Positions 55,011 through 64,000 are shown, numbered from the stretch's first letter. The stretch: DNA of 64,000 bases from Pseudomonas chlororaphis (GCF_000783395.1 NZ_JSFK01000002.1:124001-188000), one strand, 5' to 3'. Numbers and translations: made by a program. Notes: a model not told the origin generated them from the letters alone.

Positions 55011-56309
55011 TTACAAAGTCTTTTCGAAGATCTTCGAATTACGCTGAAAGTTGTACAGCGAAGCCCGCGCCGCTGGCAGGCGTTCAACGCTGCTCGGCTC
55101 GAACCCACGCTCGCGGAACCAGTGTGCGGTGCGTGTGGTGAGGACGAACAAGGTCTTCAAGCCCTGCGCCCGCGCTCGGGTTTCAATGCGCTCCAGCAGT
55201 TCATCGCCGCGACCGCCATGGCGGTACTCCGGATTCACCGCCAGGCACGCCAGCTCGCCGGCATCGGAATCGGCAATCTGATACAGCGCCGCACAAGCGA
55301 TGATCATGCCTTCACGCTCGACCACGCTGAACTGCTCGATCTCGCGTTCCAGCACTTCACGCGAGCGACGCACCAGAATCCCCTGCTCTTCCAGCGGACT
55401 GATCAAATCGAGCAAACCGCCGACGTCTTCAATCGCCGCTTCGCGCACCAGTTCGAACTGTTCTTGAGCGACCAACGTACCGCCACCGTCACGGGTGAAC
55501 AGCTCAGTCAGCAGCGCACCGTCTTCGGCGTAACTGACGATATGGCTGCGCGCCACGCCGCCACGGCAGGCTTCGGCAGCGGCATCGAGCAGTTCCGCCT
55601 GATAGTTGCTGCCCAGACGCTGCAAATGCGCCGGCACTTGTTGCGGACGCAGTTCGCGAACCAGCTTGCCGTTCTCATCGATCAGGCCGAGGTCAGCACC
55701 GAACAGCAGCAACTTGTCAGCACCCAGATCGATGGCGGCGCGGGTGGCGACGTCTTCGCAGGCGAGGTTGAAGATTTCACCGGTCGGCGAGTAGCCCAGC
55801 GGCGACAGCAGCACGATGGAGCGCTCGTCGAGCAGGCGGTTGATACCCTTGCGGTCGACCCGGCGTACTTCGCCGGTGTGGTGATAGTCAACGCCTTCCA
55901 GCACGCCGATCGGCCGCGCGGTGACGAGGTTGCCGCTGGCCACGCGCAGACGCGAGCCCTGCATCGGCGACGAAGCCATGTCCATCGACAGCCGCGCTTC
56001 GATGGCGATGCGCAGTTGGCCGACGGCGTCGATCACACACTCCAGCGTCGCGGCGTCGGTGATGCGCATGCCGTGGTGGTAATGCGGGGTCAGGCCGCGG
56101 GCGGCGAGGCGGGTTTCGATCTGTGGACGCGAACCGTGCACCAGCACCAGACGCACGCCAAGGCTGTGCAGCAGAACGATGTCGTGGACGATGTTGCCGA
56201 AGTTCGGATGTTCCACGCCATCGCCGGGCAGCATGACGACGAAGGTGCAGTCGCGGTGGGCATTGATGTAAGGGGACGCGTGACGAAGCCAGTTAACGTA
56301 TTCGGGCAT
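55011..56309 (-). CDS. argA: N-acetylglutamate synthase
   Basis: 432 residues. The N-terminal amino-acid-kinase-like domain (about 1-280) binds arginine for feedback control: TFVVMLPGDGVEH, LVLVHGSRPQIE. The C-terminal GNAT domain has ACLAVNPEYRHGGRGDELLE, the acetyl-CoA pyrophosphate loop, and FVLTTRTAHWFRERGFEP. It makes N-acetylglutamate, the first step of arginine synthesis. It and argE lie on the same strand, 266 bp apart with a REP pair between, so they are probably separate units. Confidence 0.95.
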   Translation of the reverse strand: MPEYVNWLRHASPYINAHRDCTFVVMLPGDGVEHPNFGNIVHDIVLLHSLGVRLVLVHGSRPQIETRLAARGLTPHYHHGMRITDAATLECVIDAVGQLRIAIEARLSMDMASSPMQGSRLRVASGNLVTARPIGVLEGVDYHHTGEVRRVDRKGINRLLDERSIVLLSPLGYSPTGEIFNLACEDVATRAAIDLGADKLLLFGADLGLIDENGKLVRELRPQQVPAHLQRLGSNYQAELLDAAAEACRGGVARSHIVSYAEDGALLTELFTRDGGGTLVAQEQFELVREAAIEDVGGLLDLISPLEEQGILVRRSREVLEREIEQFSVVEREGMIIACAALYQIADSDAGELACLAVNPEYRHGGRGDELLERIETRARAQGLKTLFVLTTRTAHWFRERGFEPSSVERLPAARASLYNFQRNSKIFEKTL

Positions 56310-56477
56310 GAACCTGGGCCTGTAATAAATAGCAGCCGAAAAAGGGGCGAAACGGAAAACGCACAGCGGGCTGATGGTTATCGTCGGAACAGGCTTGGCG
56401 ACACGCGCGCTCTCCTCATGAATACGGGTTGGGGTGTTGGCAATTTACAGCGTTCGATCGGATAAAACACATACCTC

Positions 56478-56570
56478 CTGTGGGAGCGAGCCTGCTCGCG
56501 AAAGCGGTGTATCTGTCGACATTGAGGTGTCTGGAATGGCGCTTTCGCGAGCAGGCTCGCTCCCACAGGT
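56478..56570. repeat. REP pair, family B
   Basis: Inverted family B copies at 56478-56503 and 56542-56570, between argE and argA. The 266-bp gap also holds the presumed argA promoter (56310-56470), in which nothing specific was seen. Confidence 0.88.
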
Positions 56571-56575
56571 GTGGA

Positions 56576-57730
56576 TCATCGTTCGTCAGCGGTCAGGCAG
56601 TAATGTTCAATCAATTGCCGTAATAGATGCACGGTAGGCTGCAAACGTGACATTTCAAGGTACTCGCCGGGTTGATGCGCACAGGCGATGTCGCCAGGGC
56701 CGAGCACAATGGTTTCGCAACCAAGGCGCTGAAGATAAGGCGCTTCGGTACCAAACGCTACTGCTTCGGCGCTATGACCGGTGAGCTTTTCAGCGATGCG
56801 CACCAGTTCGGCGTCTTCAGACTGCTCGAACGACGGCACTTCCGGGAACAGCGGTTTGTAATCGATCTTCACTTGATGCCGTTCGGCCACCGGGTTGAGC
56901 TTGCGCAGAATCTCCGCGCGCAGGACTTTCGGGTCCATGCCCGGCAATGGCCGCAGATCAAACTCCAGCGAACACTGGCCGCAGATGCGGTTGGGATTGT
57001 CGCCGCCATGAATGCAGCCGAAATTCATCGTCGGCTGCGGCACGCTGAACTGCGGATTGTTGAATTCACGCTGCCACAACAGGCGCAAACCGCGCAGTTC
57101 GCCGATCGCGTCGTGCATGGCTTCGAGGGCGCTGTGCCCCAGGCGCGGATCCGACGAATGGCCGCTCTGCCCGAGGATGTCGATGCGCTCCATCATGATG
57201 CCTTTGTGCATGCGGATCGGCTTGAGCCCGGTCGGCTCGCCGATCACCGCTGCGCGGCCCAATGGACGCCCAGCCTCGGCCAGTGCGCGGGCGCCGGACA
57301 TCGAGCTTTCTTCATCGCAGGTGGCGAGGATCAGCAGCGGTTGCTTGAAAGGCTGATCGAGCAGCGGCAGCACCGCTTCGATGATCAGCGCGAAGAAACC
57401 TTTCATGTCGCAACTGCCCAGGCCAACCCAGCGGCCATCGACTTCGGTGAGTTTCAGCGGATCGGTCTGCCACAACGCATCGTCGTACGGCACCGTGTCG
57501 CTGTGCCCGGCCAGCACCAGCCCGCCGGGGCCGCTGCCGAAACTGGCGAGCAGATTGAATTTGCCGGGGCTGACCTGCTGGATATCGCAGCTGAAACCCA
57601 GATCGCCCAGCCAGCCGGCGAGCAAATCGATCACCGCGCGGTTGGATTGATCGAGGTTCGGTTGGGTACAGCTGACCGATGGCGCGGCGATCAGCGCCGC
57701 GAACTGGTCTTGCATGGATGGCAAAGGCAT
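56576..57730 (-). CDS. argE: acetylornithine deacetylase
   Basis: 384 residues from the ATG at 57730 (GGAG six bases before); a TTG four codons upstream is less likely. M20 metallopeptidase family: LVLAGHSDTVPYD with the metal His and catalytic Asp, LGSCDMKGF with the bridging Asp, ATCDEESSMSGA with the catalytic Glu pair, VIGEPTGLKPIRMHKG and IACAHQPGEYLE with the distal His. It releases ornithine and acetate from N-acetylornithine. It diverges from the CYTH-CHAD gene (155 bp between). Confidence 0.93.
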   Translation of the reverse strand: MPLPSMQDQFAALIAAPSVSCTQPNLDQSNRAVIDLLAGWLGDLGFSCDIQQVSPGKFNLLASFGSGPGGLVLAGHSDTVPYDDALWQTDPLKLTEVDGRWVGLGSCDMKGFFALIIEAVLPLLDQPFKQPLLILATCDEESSMSGARALAEAGRPLGRAAVIGEPTGLKPIRMHKGIMMERIDILGQSGHSSDPRLGHSALEAMHDAIGELRGLRLLWQREFNNPQFSVPQPTMNFGCIHGGDNPNRICGQCSLEFDLRPLPGMDPKVLRAEILRKLNPVAERHQVKIDYKPLFPEVPSFEQSEDAELVRIAEKLTGHSAEAVAFGTEAPYLQRLGCETIVLGPGDIACAHQPGEYLEMSRLQPTVHLLRQLIEHYCLTADER

Positions 57731-57885
57731 CGCTGACTCCAACTCCCGAATTGAAGTCCATCATAGAACCATCCGGCGCTCGGAATAAACCGTCGCAGGG
57801 CGTAGGAAGTTTGAGTCCTGTACACTGCACGGCCTTGGCAGCCACATATTCCCCGGCTGCGCTCCCGATCCTGGATTTTCCGGCC

Positions 57886-59256
57886 ATGCAGAAAGAAACC
57901 GAAATCAAACTCCGCGTCAGCCGCGAAACCCTCGCTGCCCTGCGCGAGCACCCGTTACTGAAAAAACGCAACAAAAGTGGCTGGGAACGCCGTGAGTTGA
58001 TGAACCAGTACTTCGACACCCCCGAGCGCGACCTGGCCCAGGCCAAAGTCGCCCTGCGCCTGCGCAAGGACGGTGACGAAGTGATTCAGACCCTCAAGAC
58101 CCGTGGCCAGAGCGTCGCCGGCCTGTCCGAGCGTAACGAGTACGACTGGAAGTTGCCGAAAGCCAAGCTCGATGTGAAGAAACTCGACGGCGAATGCTGG
58201 CCCGAGTCGCTGGCCGAGTTGGACAAGAAAACCCTCAAGCCGATCTTCACCACCGATTTCGTCCGCGAGCGCGCCGAAATCGCCTGGGGCCGTGGCAAGA
58301 CCAAAGTGGTTATCGAAGCTGCGCTGGATCTCGGTCACGTAGTGGTCGGCAAGCAGAAAGAAGAAATCTGCGAGCTGGAACTGGAACTGCGCGAAGGCGA
58401 GCCTGCCGCGCTGCTGGAACTGGCTGCCGAACTGGCCGAAACCCTCGCACTGATGCCGTGCGACATCAGCAAGGCTGAGCGCGGCTATCGTCTGTACGAC
58501 GCCAACAGCTACTCGCTGAGCCTGCCGGCGCCGGAGCTGACCCCGGAATCCCAACTCGACGACGCGTTTGCCGCACTGAGCTGGCACTTGCTCGGCAGCA
58601 GCCAGCGTCTGGCGGAACAGTACCGTTTCAACGGCCACTGGCGCCTGCTGCTCGACTGGGTCGAGAACCTCGCCGAAATGCGCGCCCTGCTCAGCAGCCT
58701 CGGCCAGGCCGCACCGCGTCAGTCGACTCACGACTTGCGCGTTGCCCTGGATGCGTTGCTGGAAGACTGGCGCCCATTGGTGCAGGCTGGTATCGAAGAT
58801 GAAGACGTGCGCAAAGCCGCGCCGGAGCAGTTCCTTGAAGAACTCGAAGACCCGCGCTGGGGCCTGTTCTCGCTGAACACTTCGCGTTGGTTGCTGGCAC
58901 GCACCTGGACCGCCGAGCGTAACGTGCGCGGCAATCGTCAGGGCGGCGCGCAATTGCACAGCTGGTTGCCGCGTACCTTGGGCGAAGAAGCCACGGCCCT
59001 GCAATTGCAGCGCTATCAGCAACAGCCGGAAGATCTGGCCGAACAACTGCCGCGTATCGAACGCATTCAGGTCTGGCTGCACCACGCACGCAATGTGCTG
59101 GAGATCCCGGAAATGGATCGTCTGTACGGCGAGCTGAACAAGCTGGCACAACTGGCCAACGAACCGACGATCACTGACGAACTGCTCGACGCACGCAAGC
59201 AGCAGGCAATTGCGGTTTACCAGAATCGCGCATGGAAAATGCTGCTGCGTATGTAA
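57886..59256 (+). CDS. CYTH-CHAD protein (inorganic triphosphatase-like)
   Basis: 456 residues from the ATG at 57886. The CYTH domain (about 1-200) begins with the ExExK-type signature KETEIKLRV at 3-11 and continues with NQYFDTPERDLAQAKVALRL and LELELREGE; the tunnel-fold acids bind triphosphate and metal. The CHAD domain (about 230-456) is helical, rich in conserved His, Arg and Lys (STHDLRVALDALLEDWRPL, QVWLHHARNVLEIP), and is thought to bind polyphosphate. This matches E. coli YgiF, an inorganic triphosphatase. It is divergent from argE. A REPIN follows. Confidence 0.9.
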   Translation: MQKETEIKLRVSRETLAALREHPLLKKRNKSGWERRELMNQYFDTPERDLAQAKVALRLRKDGDEVIQTLKTRGQSVAGLSERNEYDWKLPKAKLDVKKLDGECWPESLAELDKKTLKPIFTTDFVRERAEIAWGRGKTKVVIEAALDLGHVVVGKQKEEICELELELREGEPAALLELAAELAETLALMPCDISKAERGYRLYDANSYSLSLPAPELTPESQLDDAFAALSWHLLGSSQRLAEQYRFNGHWRLLLDWVENLAEMRALLSSLGQAAPRQSTHDLRVALDALLEDWRPLVQAGIEDEDVRKAAPEQFLEELEDPRWGLFSLNTSRWLLARTWTAERNVRGNRQGGAQLHSWLPRTLGEEATALQLQRYQQQPEDLAEQLPRIERIQVWLHHARNVLEIPEMDRLYGELNKLAQLANEPTITDELLDARKQQAIAVYQNRAWKMLLRM

Positions 59257-59261
59257 TACCG

Positions 59262-59358
59262 CCATCGCTGGCAAGCCAGCTCCCACAGGGCTCAATGTTG
59301 AAATGCAGATTGTGTTTCAACACAAAAACCTGTGGGAGCTGGCTTGCCAGCGATGAGG
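59262..59358. repeat. REPIN, family A
   Basis: Inverted family A REP copies at 59262-59289 and 59329-59358 between the convergent CYTH-CHAD and Lrp-type genes. Confidence 0.9.
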
Positions 59359-59367
59359 CCAGCACCA

Positions 59368-59838
59368 TCACCGCAAGACAGGCAAGCTGGTGGTGGACTT
59401 GATTTCAGAAAGCGCCACAATCGAATTCACTTCCTGTATCCCCGGCACCAGCGACAATTTCTCGAAAAAGAACCGCTCATACGCCTCAATGTCCGCCGCG
59501 ACAATCCGCAACAGAAAATCCACTGCACCCATCAGCACATAACACTCCAGCACCTCCGGAAAACCGCGAATCGCCTCGGTGAATTCCGTGAAATTCGAAC
59601 GCCCATGCGCGTTGAGTTTGATCTCGGCAAAGATCTGCGTATTCAGGCCGATCTTCTTGCGATCGAGCAAAGTCACCTGACCACGAATGATCCCCTCCTC
59701 CTTCAGCCGCTGAATCCGCCGCCAGCACGGCGATTGCGACAGTCCGACCTGCTCGGCGATCTGCGCACTCGATAGCGATGCGTCCTCTTGCAGCAGGGCG
59801 AGAATCTTGCGGTCGTAGCTGTCCAGCTCGCTGTGCAT
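59368..59838 (-). CDS. Lrp/AsnC-family regulator
   Basis: 156 residues. An N-terminal helix-turn-helix (LDSYDRKILALLQEDASLSS, then AQIAEQVGLSQSPCWRRIQRL) and a C-terminal RAM effector domain (TEFTEAIRGFPEVLECYVLMG, VDFLLRIVAADIEAYERFFF) give the standard octamer-forming Lrp pattern. Lrp proteins sense amino acids. It is divergent from a small ACT-like gene 126 bp away, which is the likely target; the amino acid ligand is unknown. Confidence 0.9.
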   Translation of the reverse strand: MHSELDSYDRKILALLQEDASLSSAQIAEQVGLSQSPCWRRIQRLKEEGIIRGQVTLLDRKKIGLNTQIFAEIKLNAHGRSNFTEFTEAIRGFPEVLECYVLMGAVDFLLRIVAADIEAYERFFFEKLSLVPGIQEVNSIVALSEIKSTTSLPVLR

Positions 59839-59964
59839 AGAAAAACCTCAATAACCGGATTGTGCGAATTGATCTTTTCGATCAGCCGTCATTAACGCCG
59901 ATCATAGCCAAGAAATACCCCGCGCCGAATGTAAAAATTCCTCCAGAGATTTTGGAGACTCGTC

Positions 59965-60303
59965 ATGCCGCACCTCGAAGCCGTAACCACCGCGCCAACC
60001 CGCGCCGATGTCTGGAACGTCAGCAACGCCCATTGCCTGGCGCAGTATCAGATTCTCGCCGAGGCTGAGCCGGACTTGCTGGTGCGGGTGCTCAACCTGT
60101 TCGCACTGCAATTCCTCACACCCGAGCAAGTCAACGTGCAGCGCATGGACGATCTGCTGTCGATCGACCTGGTCATGGGCGGTCTCAGTTGGCATCGCGC
60201 GCAAGTGATCGCAGAAAAACTTCGCAACCTGATCAGCGTCTGCTCGGTCAATCTGCAAAACGCCGACAGCGCATGGGATGCGCCCGCACAAGCGGCCGGC
60301 TGA
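59965..60303 (+). CDS. small ACT-like domain protein
   Basis: 112 residues from the ATG at 59965, with TTTGGAG upstream. The core NAHCLAQYQILAEAEPDLLV, RVLNLFALQFLTPEQVNVQR, LLSIDLVMGGLSWHRAQVIA and EKLRNLISVCSVNL has the beta-alpha-beta-beta-alpha-beta layout and hydrophobic spacing of ACT domains, resembling small regulatory subunits of acetolactate synthase (IlvN/IlvM), though no catalytic subunit is adjacent. It is divergent from an Lrp-type regulator. A role in sensing an amino acid is inferred; no close family could be named. Confidence 0.72.
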   Translation: MPHLEAVTTAPTRADVWNVSNAHCLAQYQILAEAEPDLLVRVLNLFALQFLTPEQVNVQRMDDLLSIDLVMGGLSWHRAQVIAEKLRNLISVCSVNLQNADSAWDAPAQAAG

Positions 60304-60395
60304 CAGATCCGGCAACGGCTTCGTCGGGTAGTGGCCCAACGGTCTGCGGGGCCACGACTATCCTTTTGCGCACTGTCGCTCAAAAGGAAGCCCGC

Positions 60396-62180
60396 ATGTC
60401 CGTTCAACTCGCCACTCAGGACCGCTGGCTGGAGCTCAATGAGGTGCTGCGTGAACTCGTCGCCCAAGGCTTTATCTGCCAGGACTCGGCGGAACAGGCA
60501 CTGAATGCCCGTCGCCGCCACGCCGCCCACGGTCAGATGCATCCGCTGGAATTCATCGCCAGTCAGCAACTCGACGACCTCAGCCGGCCAGGCAAACACC
60601 TCGACCTGGAAAGCCTGACCCTGTGGCTGGCGCAGCAGGCCGGTCAGCCGTACCTGCGCATCGACCCGCTGAAAATCAACGTCGCCGCGATTACGCCGTT
60701 GATGTCCTACGCCTTTGCGCAACGGCACAAGATTCTCGCCGTGGCAGTCGATCGTGACTCGGTGACTGTCGCCAGCGGCCAGCCCTATGTCACCGGCTGG
60801 GAGGCCGATCTCACCCACGTATTGAAACTGCCGATCAAACGAGTGGTGGCCAACCCGGCGGACATCCAGCGCTTCAGTGTCGAGTTTTTCCGCCTGGCCA
60901 AATCGGTCAGCGGCGCCAGCAATGCCGACGCTCAGGGCGGCAATCTCGGCAATTTCGAACAGCTGCTCAACCTCGGCGCCAGCGATCAGGAGCCGGACGC
61001 CAACGACGCGCACATCGTCAACATCGTCGACTGGCTGTTCCAGTACGCCTTCCAGCAGCGCGCCAGCGATATCCACATCGAACCGCGCCGCGAGCAAGGC
61101 ACCGTGCGCTTTCGCATCGACGGTGTGCTGCACAACGTCTATCAATTTCCGCCGCAGGTGACCATGGCGATAGTCAGTCGCCTGAAAAGCCTGGGGCGGA
61201 TGAACGTCGCCGAAAAACGCAAACCCCAGGACGGCCGGGTCAAGACCAAGACCCCGGATGGCGGCGAAGTGGAGCTACGGCTTTCAACGCTGCCCACCGC
61301 GTTCGGCGAAAAAATGGTCATGCGGATTTTCGATCCGGAAGTGCTGCTCAAGGATTTCGACCAGTTGGGTTTCAGCGCCGATGACTTGCGGCGCTGGCAG
61401 GACATGACGCGTCAGCCCAACGGCATCATTCTGGTCACCGGGCCGACCGGCTCGGGCAAGACCACCACGCTGTACACCACGCTGAAAAAACTGGCGACGC
61501 CTGAGGTCAACCTCTGCACCATCGAAGACCCGATCGAAATGGTCGAGCCGGCGTTCAACCAGATGCAGGTGCAGCACAACATCGACCTGAGCTTCGCCGC
61601 CGGGGTGCGCGCACTGATGCGGCAAGACCCGGACATCATCATGATCGGCGAGATCCGCGACCTGGAAACCGCTGAAATGGCGATTCAGGCGGCGCTCACC
61701 GGGCACTTGGTGCTGTCGACGCTGCACACCAACGACGCCCCCAGCGCGATCAGCCGCCTGCTCGAACTCGGCGTGCCGCATTACCTGATCAAAGCCACCG
61801 TGCTCGGCGTTATGGCTCAGCGTTTGGTGCGCACCTTGTGCCCGCATTGCAAGGCACCGCTGACCCTCGAAGAAGAAGACTGGCAAACCCTGACACGCCC
61901 GTGGCAGGCGCCGCTGCCGGGCAACGCGCAACGTGCCATTGGTTGCGTGGAATGCCGCGACACCGGCTATCGCGGCCGCGCCGGGGTCTACGAAATCATG
62001 CAACTGAGCGACAGCCTCAAAGCCTTCATCACCCCGGACACCGATCTCACTGCCATTCGGCGGCAGGCGTTCAAGGAAGGCATGCGCAGCTTGCGTTTGT
62101 CCGGTGCGCAAAAAGTCGCTGCGGGGCTGACGACTGTTGAGGAAGTGCTACGGGTGACGCCGCAGAGCGAGCAGAAATAA
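60396..62180 (+). CDS. GspE/PilB/PulE-type secretion ATPase, lone copy
   Basis: 594 residues from the ATG at 60396 (AAAGGAAG before it); an open frame back to 60189 overlaps the previous gene. The N-terminal MshEN-like region (about 60-170) precedes the hexameric ATPase core: RASDIHIEPRREQGTVRFRI, Walker A GPTGSGKTTTLY, the Asp box CTIEDPIEMVEPAF, Walker B LMRQDPDIIMIGEIRD and the His box LSTLHTNDAP. The zinc motif CPHC...GCVECRDTGYRGRAGVYE is complete. It energises pilus or type II pseudopilus assembly, but no GspF, GspD or pilin gene lies nearby; it begins 92 bp after the ACT-like gene. Confidence 0.88.
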   Translation: MSVQLATQDRWLELNEVLRELVAQGFICQDSAEQALNARRRHAAHGQMHPLEFIASQQLDDLSRPGKHLDLESLTLWLAQQAGQPYLRIDPLKINVAAITPLMSYAFAQRHKILAVAVDRDSVTVASGQPYVTGWEADLTHVLKLPIKRVVANPADIQRFSVEFFRLAKSVSGASNADAQGGNLGNFEQLLNLGASDQEPDANDAHIVNIVDWLFQYAFQQRASDIHIEPRREQGTVRFRIDGVLHNVYQFPPQVTMAIVSRLKSLGRMNVAEKRKPQDGRVKTKTPDGGEVELRLSTLPTAFGEKMVMRIFDPEVLLKDFDQLGFSADDLRRWQDMTRQPNGIILVTGPTGSGKTTTLYTTLKKLATPEVNLCTIEDPIEMVEPAFNQMQVQHNIDLSFAAGVRALMRQDPDIIMIGEIRDLETAEMAIQAALTGHLVLSTLHTNDAPSAISRLLELGVPHYLIKATVLGVMAQRLVRTLCPHCKAPLTLEEEDWQTLTRPWQAPLPGNAQRAIGCVECRDTGYRGRAGVYEIMQLSDSLKAFITPDTDLTAIRRQAFKEGMRSLRLSGAQKVAAGLTTVEEVLRVTPQSEQK

Positions 62181-62249
62181 GCCGCCACGGAACCGGATCG
62201 GGGAAATGGCGATCCAACGCCTCAGTTAACCCCCAGGAGTCATCTCATC

Positions 62250-62567
62250 ATGCGTCTCAAACTTGCTGTCGCCACTCTGGCCTTGCTGTCCCTTCCCGTT
62301 GGTTCGGCCATGGCGGACAGCTTTTGGCGTAACGTCATCTCGTCCGGTGCCACCACCGGTTCGACCTACCTGACCTTCAAGGATCACAAGCTGATCATCG
62401 CCGCACAGGACGATGCCGGCAGCTTCGTTGCCAGTGACGGCGGCATTCGCGGGCCGTATCTGGAAGCGGCGATGCAGAAAGTCCGCGCTGATAATCCGGG
62501 CCTGCAAGCGACCGATATGGAATTGGCGAATGCGATCCTGGCGAAGAACGCCGTGGCTTCCGAGTAA
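62250..62567 (+). CDS. DUF2388 small exported protein
   Basis: 105 residues. A signal peptide (KLAVATLALLSLPVGSAMA) ends before DSFWRNVISSGATTGSTYLT. The following FKDHKLIIAAQDDAGSFVAS, and DGGIRGPYLEAAMQKVR fit DUF2388 (TIGR02448), a family largely confined to Pseudomonas, where several paralogues are common and function is unknown. CCCCCAGGAG stands nine to twelve bases before the ATG. A strong terminator follows the stop immediately. Confidence 0.87.
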   Translation: MRLKLAVATLALLSLPVGSAMADSFWRNVISSGATTGSTYLTFKDHKLIIAAQDDAGSFVASDGGIRGPYLEAAMQKVRADNPGLQATDMELANAILAKNAVASE

Positions 62568-62568
62568 C

Positions 62569-62602
62569 AAAAAATGCCGCTCAAATGAGCGGCATTTTTT
62601 TG
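62569..62602 (+). terminator. factor-independent terminator of the DUF2388 gene
   Basis: Stem TGCCGCTC / GAGCGGCA with an AAAT loop, flanked by A and T runs, begins directly after the stop codon. Confidence 0.93.
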
Positions 62603-62628
62603 CCCGGATTTCAGACCCACCCCATAAC

Positions 62629-62723
62629 CCTGTGGGAGCGAGCCTGCTCGCGAAAGCAATCTTTCACTCAACATTTTCGGTGACTGAATCAGCGCTTTCG
62701 CGAGCAGGCTCGCTCCCACAGGG
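62629..62723. repeat. REP pair, family B
   Basis: Inverted family B copies at 62629-62656 and 62693-62723 between the DUF2388 terminator and the gcvP stop. Confidence 0.88.
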
Positions 62724-62744
62724 GAAGGTGTGCTTGCCGGGAAA

Positions 62745-64000
62745 TCAGCGGTAATCATCCACCGGGACGCAGGCGCAGAACAGATTGCGATCGCCGTAAA
62801 CGTTATCCACCCGATTCACCGCCGGCCAATACTTGTGCGCCTTCGTGTGCGCATCCGGGGTAATTCCTTGCTCGATGCTGTACGGCCGCTCCCAGACTCC
62901 GGTGACATCCGCCAAGGTATGTGGTGCCCGCTTCAGCGGATTGTCCTCGGCCGGCCAGTTGCCGTTCTGCACCTCAGTGATTTCCGCGCGAATGCTCAAC
63001 ATTGCACCAATAAATCGGTCCAGCTCCGCTTTGGATTCACTCTCGGTCGGCTCGACCATCAAGGTCCCCGGCACCGGGAAGGACATGGTCGGCGCATGGA
63101 AACCGTAATCCATCAGACGCTTGGCAACGTCCTCTTCGCTGATACCGGTCAGCGCCTTCAATGGCCGCAGATCAAGAATGCATTCGTGAGCCACGCGCCC
63201 GTTGCGCCCGGTATACAACACCGGGAACGCGCCGGATAAATGCTGCGCCAGGTAATTCGCCGCCAGAATCGCCACCTCGCTGGCATCGGCCAATTGCGGC
63301 CCCATCATGGCGATGTACATCCAGCTGATCGGCAATATGCTTGCGCTGCCCCATGGCGCCGCGCTGACGGCGCCGTTCTGCGCCAACGGCCCATCGATTG
63401 GCACCACCGGATGATTGGCGACGAACGGCGCCAGGTGCGCGCGAATGCCGATCGGCCCCATGCCCGGGCCGCCACCGCCGTGGGGGATGCAGAAGGTCTT
63501 GTGCAAATTCATGTGCGACACGTCGGCGCCGATGTCCGCCGGCCGCGCCAGCCCGACCTGCGCATTGAGGTTGGCGCCGTCCATGTACACCTGCCCGCCG
63601 TGTTTGTGGATAACTTCGCAGATATCGCTGATGCCTTCCTCATACACACCGTGAGTCGAGGGATAGGTTGCCATCAGGCACGACAACTTATCCCCAGCCG
63701 CGGCGGCTTTCGCTTGCAGATCTTCAAGATCGACATTGCCGGCCTCGTCGCAATCGACGATCACCACGCGCATTCCGGCCATCTGCGCCGAAGCCGGGTT
63801 GGTGCCATGGGCCGAGGACGGAATCAGGCAGATATCCCGCGCGCCCTGCTGACGGCTCTCGTGATATTTACGAATCGCCAGCAGCCCGGCGTATTCACCC
63901 TGCGCGCCCGAGTTGGGCTGCATGCAGATCGCATCGAACCCCGTAATTGCGCACAACCAGCGCTCCAGCTCTTCGATCATCAGCGCGTAACCGACCGCCT
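62745..64000 (-). CDS. gcvP: glycine dehydrogenase (decarboxylating), P protein, C-terminal part
   Basis: The last 417 codons of gcvP; the N-terminal half lies beyond the right edge, and an internal Met at 63980 is not the start. The PLP Lys is in [20 protein letters not shown]; other P-protein motifs are [59 protein letters not shown] and [17 protein letters not shown]. It decarboxylates glycine and passes the aminomethyl group to the lipoyl H protein in the glycine cleavage system. The whole protein should be about 950 residues. The partners gcvH and gcvT are not in the window. Confidence 0.96.
   Translation of the reverse strand, partial: AVGYALMIEELERWLCAITGFDAICMQPNSGAQGEYAGLLAIRKYHESRQQGARDICLIPSSAHGTNPASAQMAGMRVVIVDCDEAGNVDLEDLQAKAAAAGDKLSCLMATYPSTHGVYEEGISDICEVIHKHGGQVYMDGANLNAQVGLARPADIGADVSHMNLHKTFCIPHGGGGPGMGPIGIRAHLAPFVANHPVVPIDGPLAQNGAVSAAPWGSASILPISWMYIAMMGPQLADASEVAILAANYLAQHLSGAFPVLYTGRNGRVAHECILDLRPLKALTGISEEDVAKRLMDYGFHAPTMSFPVPGTLMVEPTESESKAELDRFIGAMLSIRAEITEVQNGNWPAEDNPLKRAPHTLADVTGVWERPYSIEQGITPDAHTKAHKYWPAVNRVDNVYGDRNLFCACVPVDDYR

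Noticed and set aside
63668..63946. A plus-strand ORF opposite gcvP
   Set aside because: Shadow of the conserved P-protein frame; Pro/Arg-rich composition and no ribosome site.

Overview
The window is 64 kb of GC-rich, gene-dense chromosome from a Pseudomonas of the P. fluorescens group. This rests on the gene content and order (rppH-ptsP, TauE-lgt-thyA, ilvA/rpiA, serA, hacB next to spu, argA-argE, gcvP), which from memory matches core Pseudomonas neighbourhoods, and on many copies of Pseudomonas-type REP palindromes. No rRNA, tRNA, CRISPR array, prophage or intact insertion sequence was recognised. Both ends cut genes: an FAD oxidoreductase at the left and gcvP at the right.

Layout. (1) 1-5.7 kb: an aminophosphonate uptake cluster (FAD oxidoreductase, periplasmic binding protein, fused permease, ATPase, LysR regulator). 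(2) 5.7-8.5 kb: a CadA-type Zn/Cd/Pb efflux ATPase divergent from its MerR-family regulator CadR, with a clear 19-bp-spacer operator-promoter. (3) 8.6-25 kb: housekeeping genes (thyA, lgt, a TauE/SafE permease, an NRDE protein, ptsP, rppH, a HAD phosphatase, ilvA, rpiA, two SdiA-regulated-type paralogues, a FAH-family hydrolase, D-2-hydroxyglutarate dehydrogenase and serA). (4) 25-34.7 kb: small conserved genes, an unusually short substrate-binding protein, a HacB-like acyl-homoserine-lactone/penicillin acylase, and a GlxA-type regulator divergent from an HD-domain protein. (5) 34.9-45.3 kb: the divergent spu polyamine locus, spuBCDEFGH and spuI, in which spuA survives only as an N-terminal remnant. 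(6) 45.6-54.9 kb: a sulfur-scavenging block (TetR regulator, ssuEADCBF, the 1-Cys peroxiredoxin lsfA, an OprD-family porin, and tauA without tauBCD). (7) 55-64 kb: argA, argE, a CYTH-CHAD protein, an Lrp-type regulator divergent from a small ACT-like protein, a lone GspE/PilB-type ATPase, a DUF2388 protein and gcvP.

How the genes work together. The left block imports and probably begins to break down 2-aminoethylphosphonate as a P/N/C source. The spu block imports putrescine and spermidine (two binding proteins share one permease/ATPase) and starts their catabolism by gamma-glutamylation (SpuI, SpuB) and transamination (SpuC). The ssu/lsfA/oprD/tauA block is a sulfate-starvation response: FMNH2-dependent desulfonation with its own flavin reductase, importer, porin and peroxidase. 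SerA and the adjacent D-2-hydroxyglutarate dehydrogenase can be coupled in serine synthesis.

The most notable observations are the degraded spuA, the orphan tauA, a substrate-binding protein lacking its second lobe, a non-REP repeat family (three copies, about 180-300 bp) with palindromic CT-rich ends and a variable number of internal units, and a small uncharacterised ACT-like protein paired with an Lrp-type regulator. I did not find a clearly novel multi-gene system.
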